From positions 1 to 52,154 of the forward strand of contig JAIKWY010000078.1 in assembly GCA_024684395.1 (NCBI GenBank): a stretch of DNA of 52,154 nucleotides, given 5' to 3'. A program made the translations under genes and the position numbers. Positions 52,135-52,154 of this stretch are shown here, in pieces. Every line of letters begins with the position of its first letter. Positions within the stretch are counted from its first letter, which is position 1. The notes beneath the pieces were generated by a model that saw only the letters and a program-made list of their open reading frames with translations, was not told the origin of the DNA and did no database searches. The stretch is from Oscillospiraceae bacterium (GTDB lineage: Bacteria > Bacillota > Clostridia > Oscillospirales > Ruminococcaceae).

Positions 52135-52154
52135 ATGCCTATGTCTGACGGCTC

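Overview
The window is 52 kb of moderately GC-rich chromosome, apart from an AT-richer patch near 1.9-3.4 kb. It most resembles an anaerobic gut Firmicute of the Ruminococcus / Oscillospiraceae group. The evidence is a secreted protein ending in a type I dockerin, a secretin-less (monoderm) type IV pilus cluster, glycogen enzymes, acetate kinase, threonine/glutamate/proline-rich linkers on exported proteins, and many intergenic structured repeats. The species is an inference. No rRNA, CRISPR, transposase, integrase or phage gene was seen.

Layout. (1) 0.1-4.3 kb: a UDP-sugar pyrophosphorylase, a small conserved-looking protein, an XRE regulator divergent from an AT-rich lipoprotein gene, and a secreted CAP protein. 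(2) 4.7-13.2 kb, minus strand: a GH13 alpha-glucan hydrolase, glycogen phosphorylase, a large GT-C-like membrane protein, and a MerR/TipA regulator with a classic 19-bp-spacer promoter and a well-formed internal start for its ligand-binding domain. (3) 13.3-24.9 kb: a complete monoderm type IV pilus locus (pilT, pilB, pilD, two prepilins, a giant PilX-like protein, PilO-like, a PilM-PilN fusion, pilC). (4) 25.6-28.5 kb: galK, galE and a DUF2500-like gene, with double cre-like sites far upstream. (5) 28.6-35.8 kb: the dockerin protein, a tiny secreted protein, the recR-ybaB-dnaX recombination/replication operon, a candidate small RNA beside DnaA-box-like sites, and an SCP2 domain fused to a histone-H1-like tail. 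(6) 36.2-42.2 kb: glycogen synthase, a two-gene polysaccharide ABC exporter, a membrane-anchored XRE regulator, cytidine deaminase and acetate kinase. (7) 42.5-49.5 kb: three paralogous lipoproteins carrying five copies of one unrecognised domain, then tmcAL, a HAD phosphatase and a small membrane protein. (8) 50.1-52.1 kb: guaB and a tRNA-Thr/tRNA-Tyr operon.

Together the genes describe glycogen and galactose turnover (glgA, glgP, GH13, galK, galE, UDP-sugar pyrophosphorylase), fermentation to acetate, and surface equipment for binding and degrading polysaccharide (pili, dockerin protein, exporter, lipoproteins). Most transcription units have near-consensus sigma-A promoters with 17-bp spacers and clear intrinsic terminators.

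The most unusual content is non-coding. A long repeat occurs three times, each copy ending 4-11 nt from the stop codon of a minus-strand gene. Its hairpins show compensatory base changes and its plus-strand loops are UNCG- and GNRA-like. A second, GC-rich repeat family, a hairpin placed between Shine-Dalgarno and start codon in two genes, and an 80-nt promoter-to-terminator unit without an ORF are further candidates. All assignments come from reading the sequence; no database search was run.
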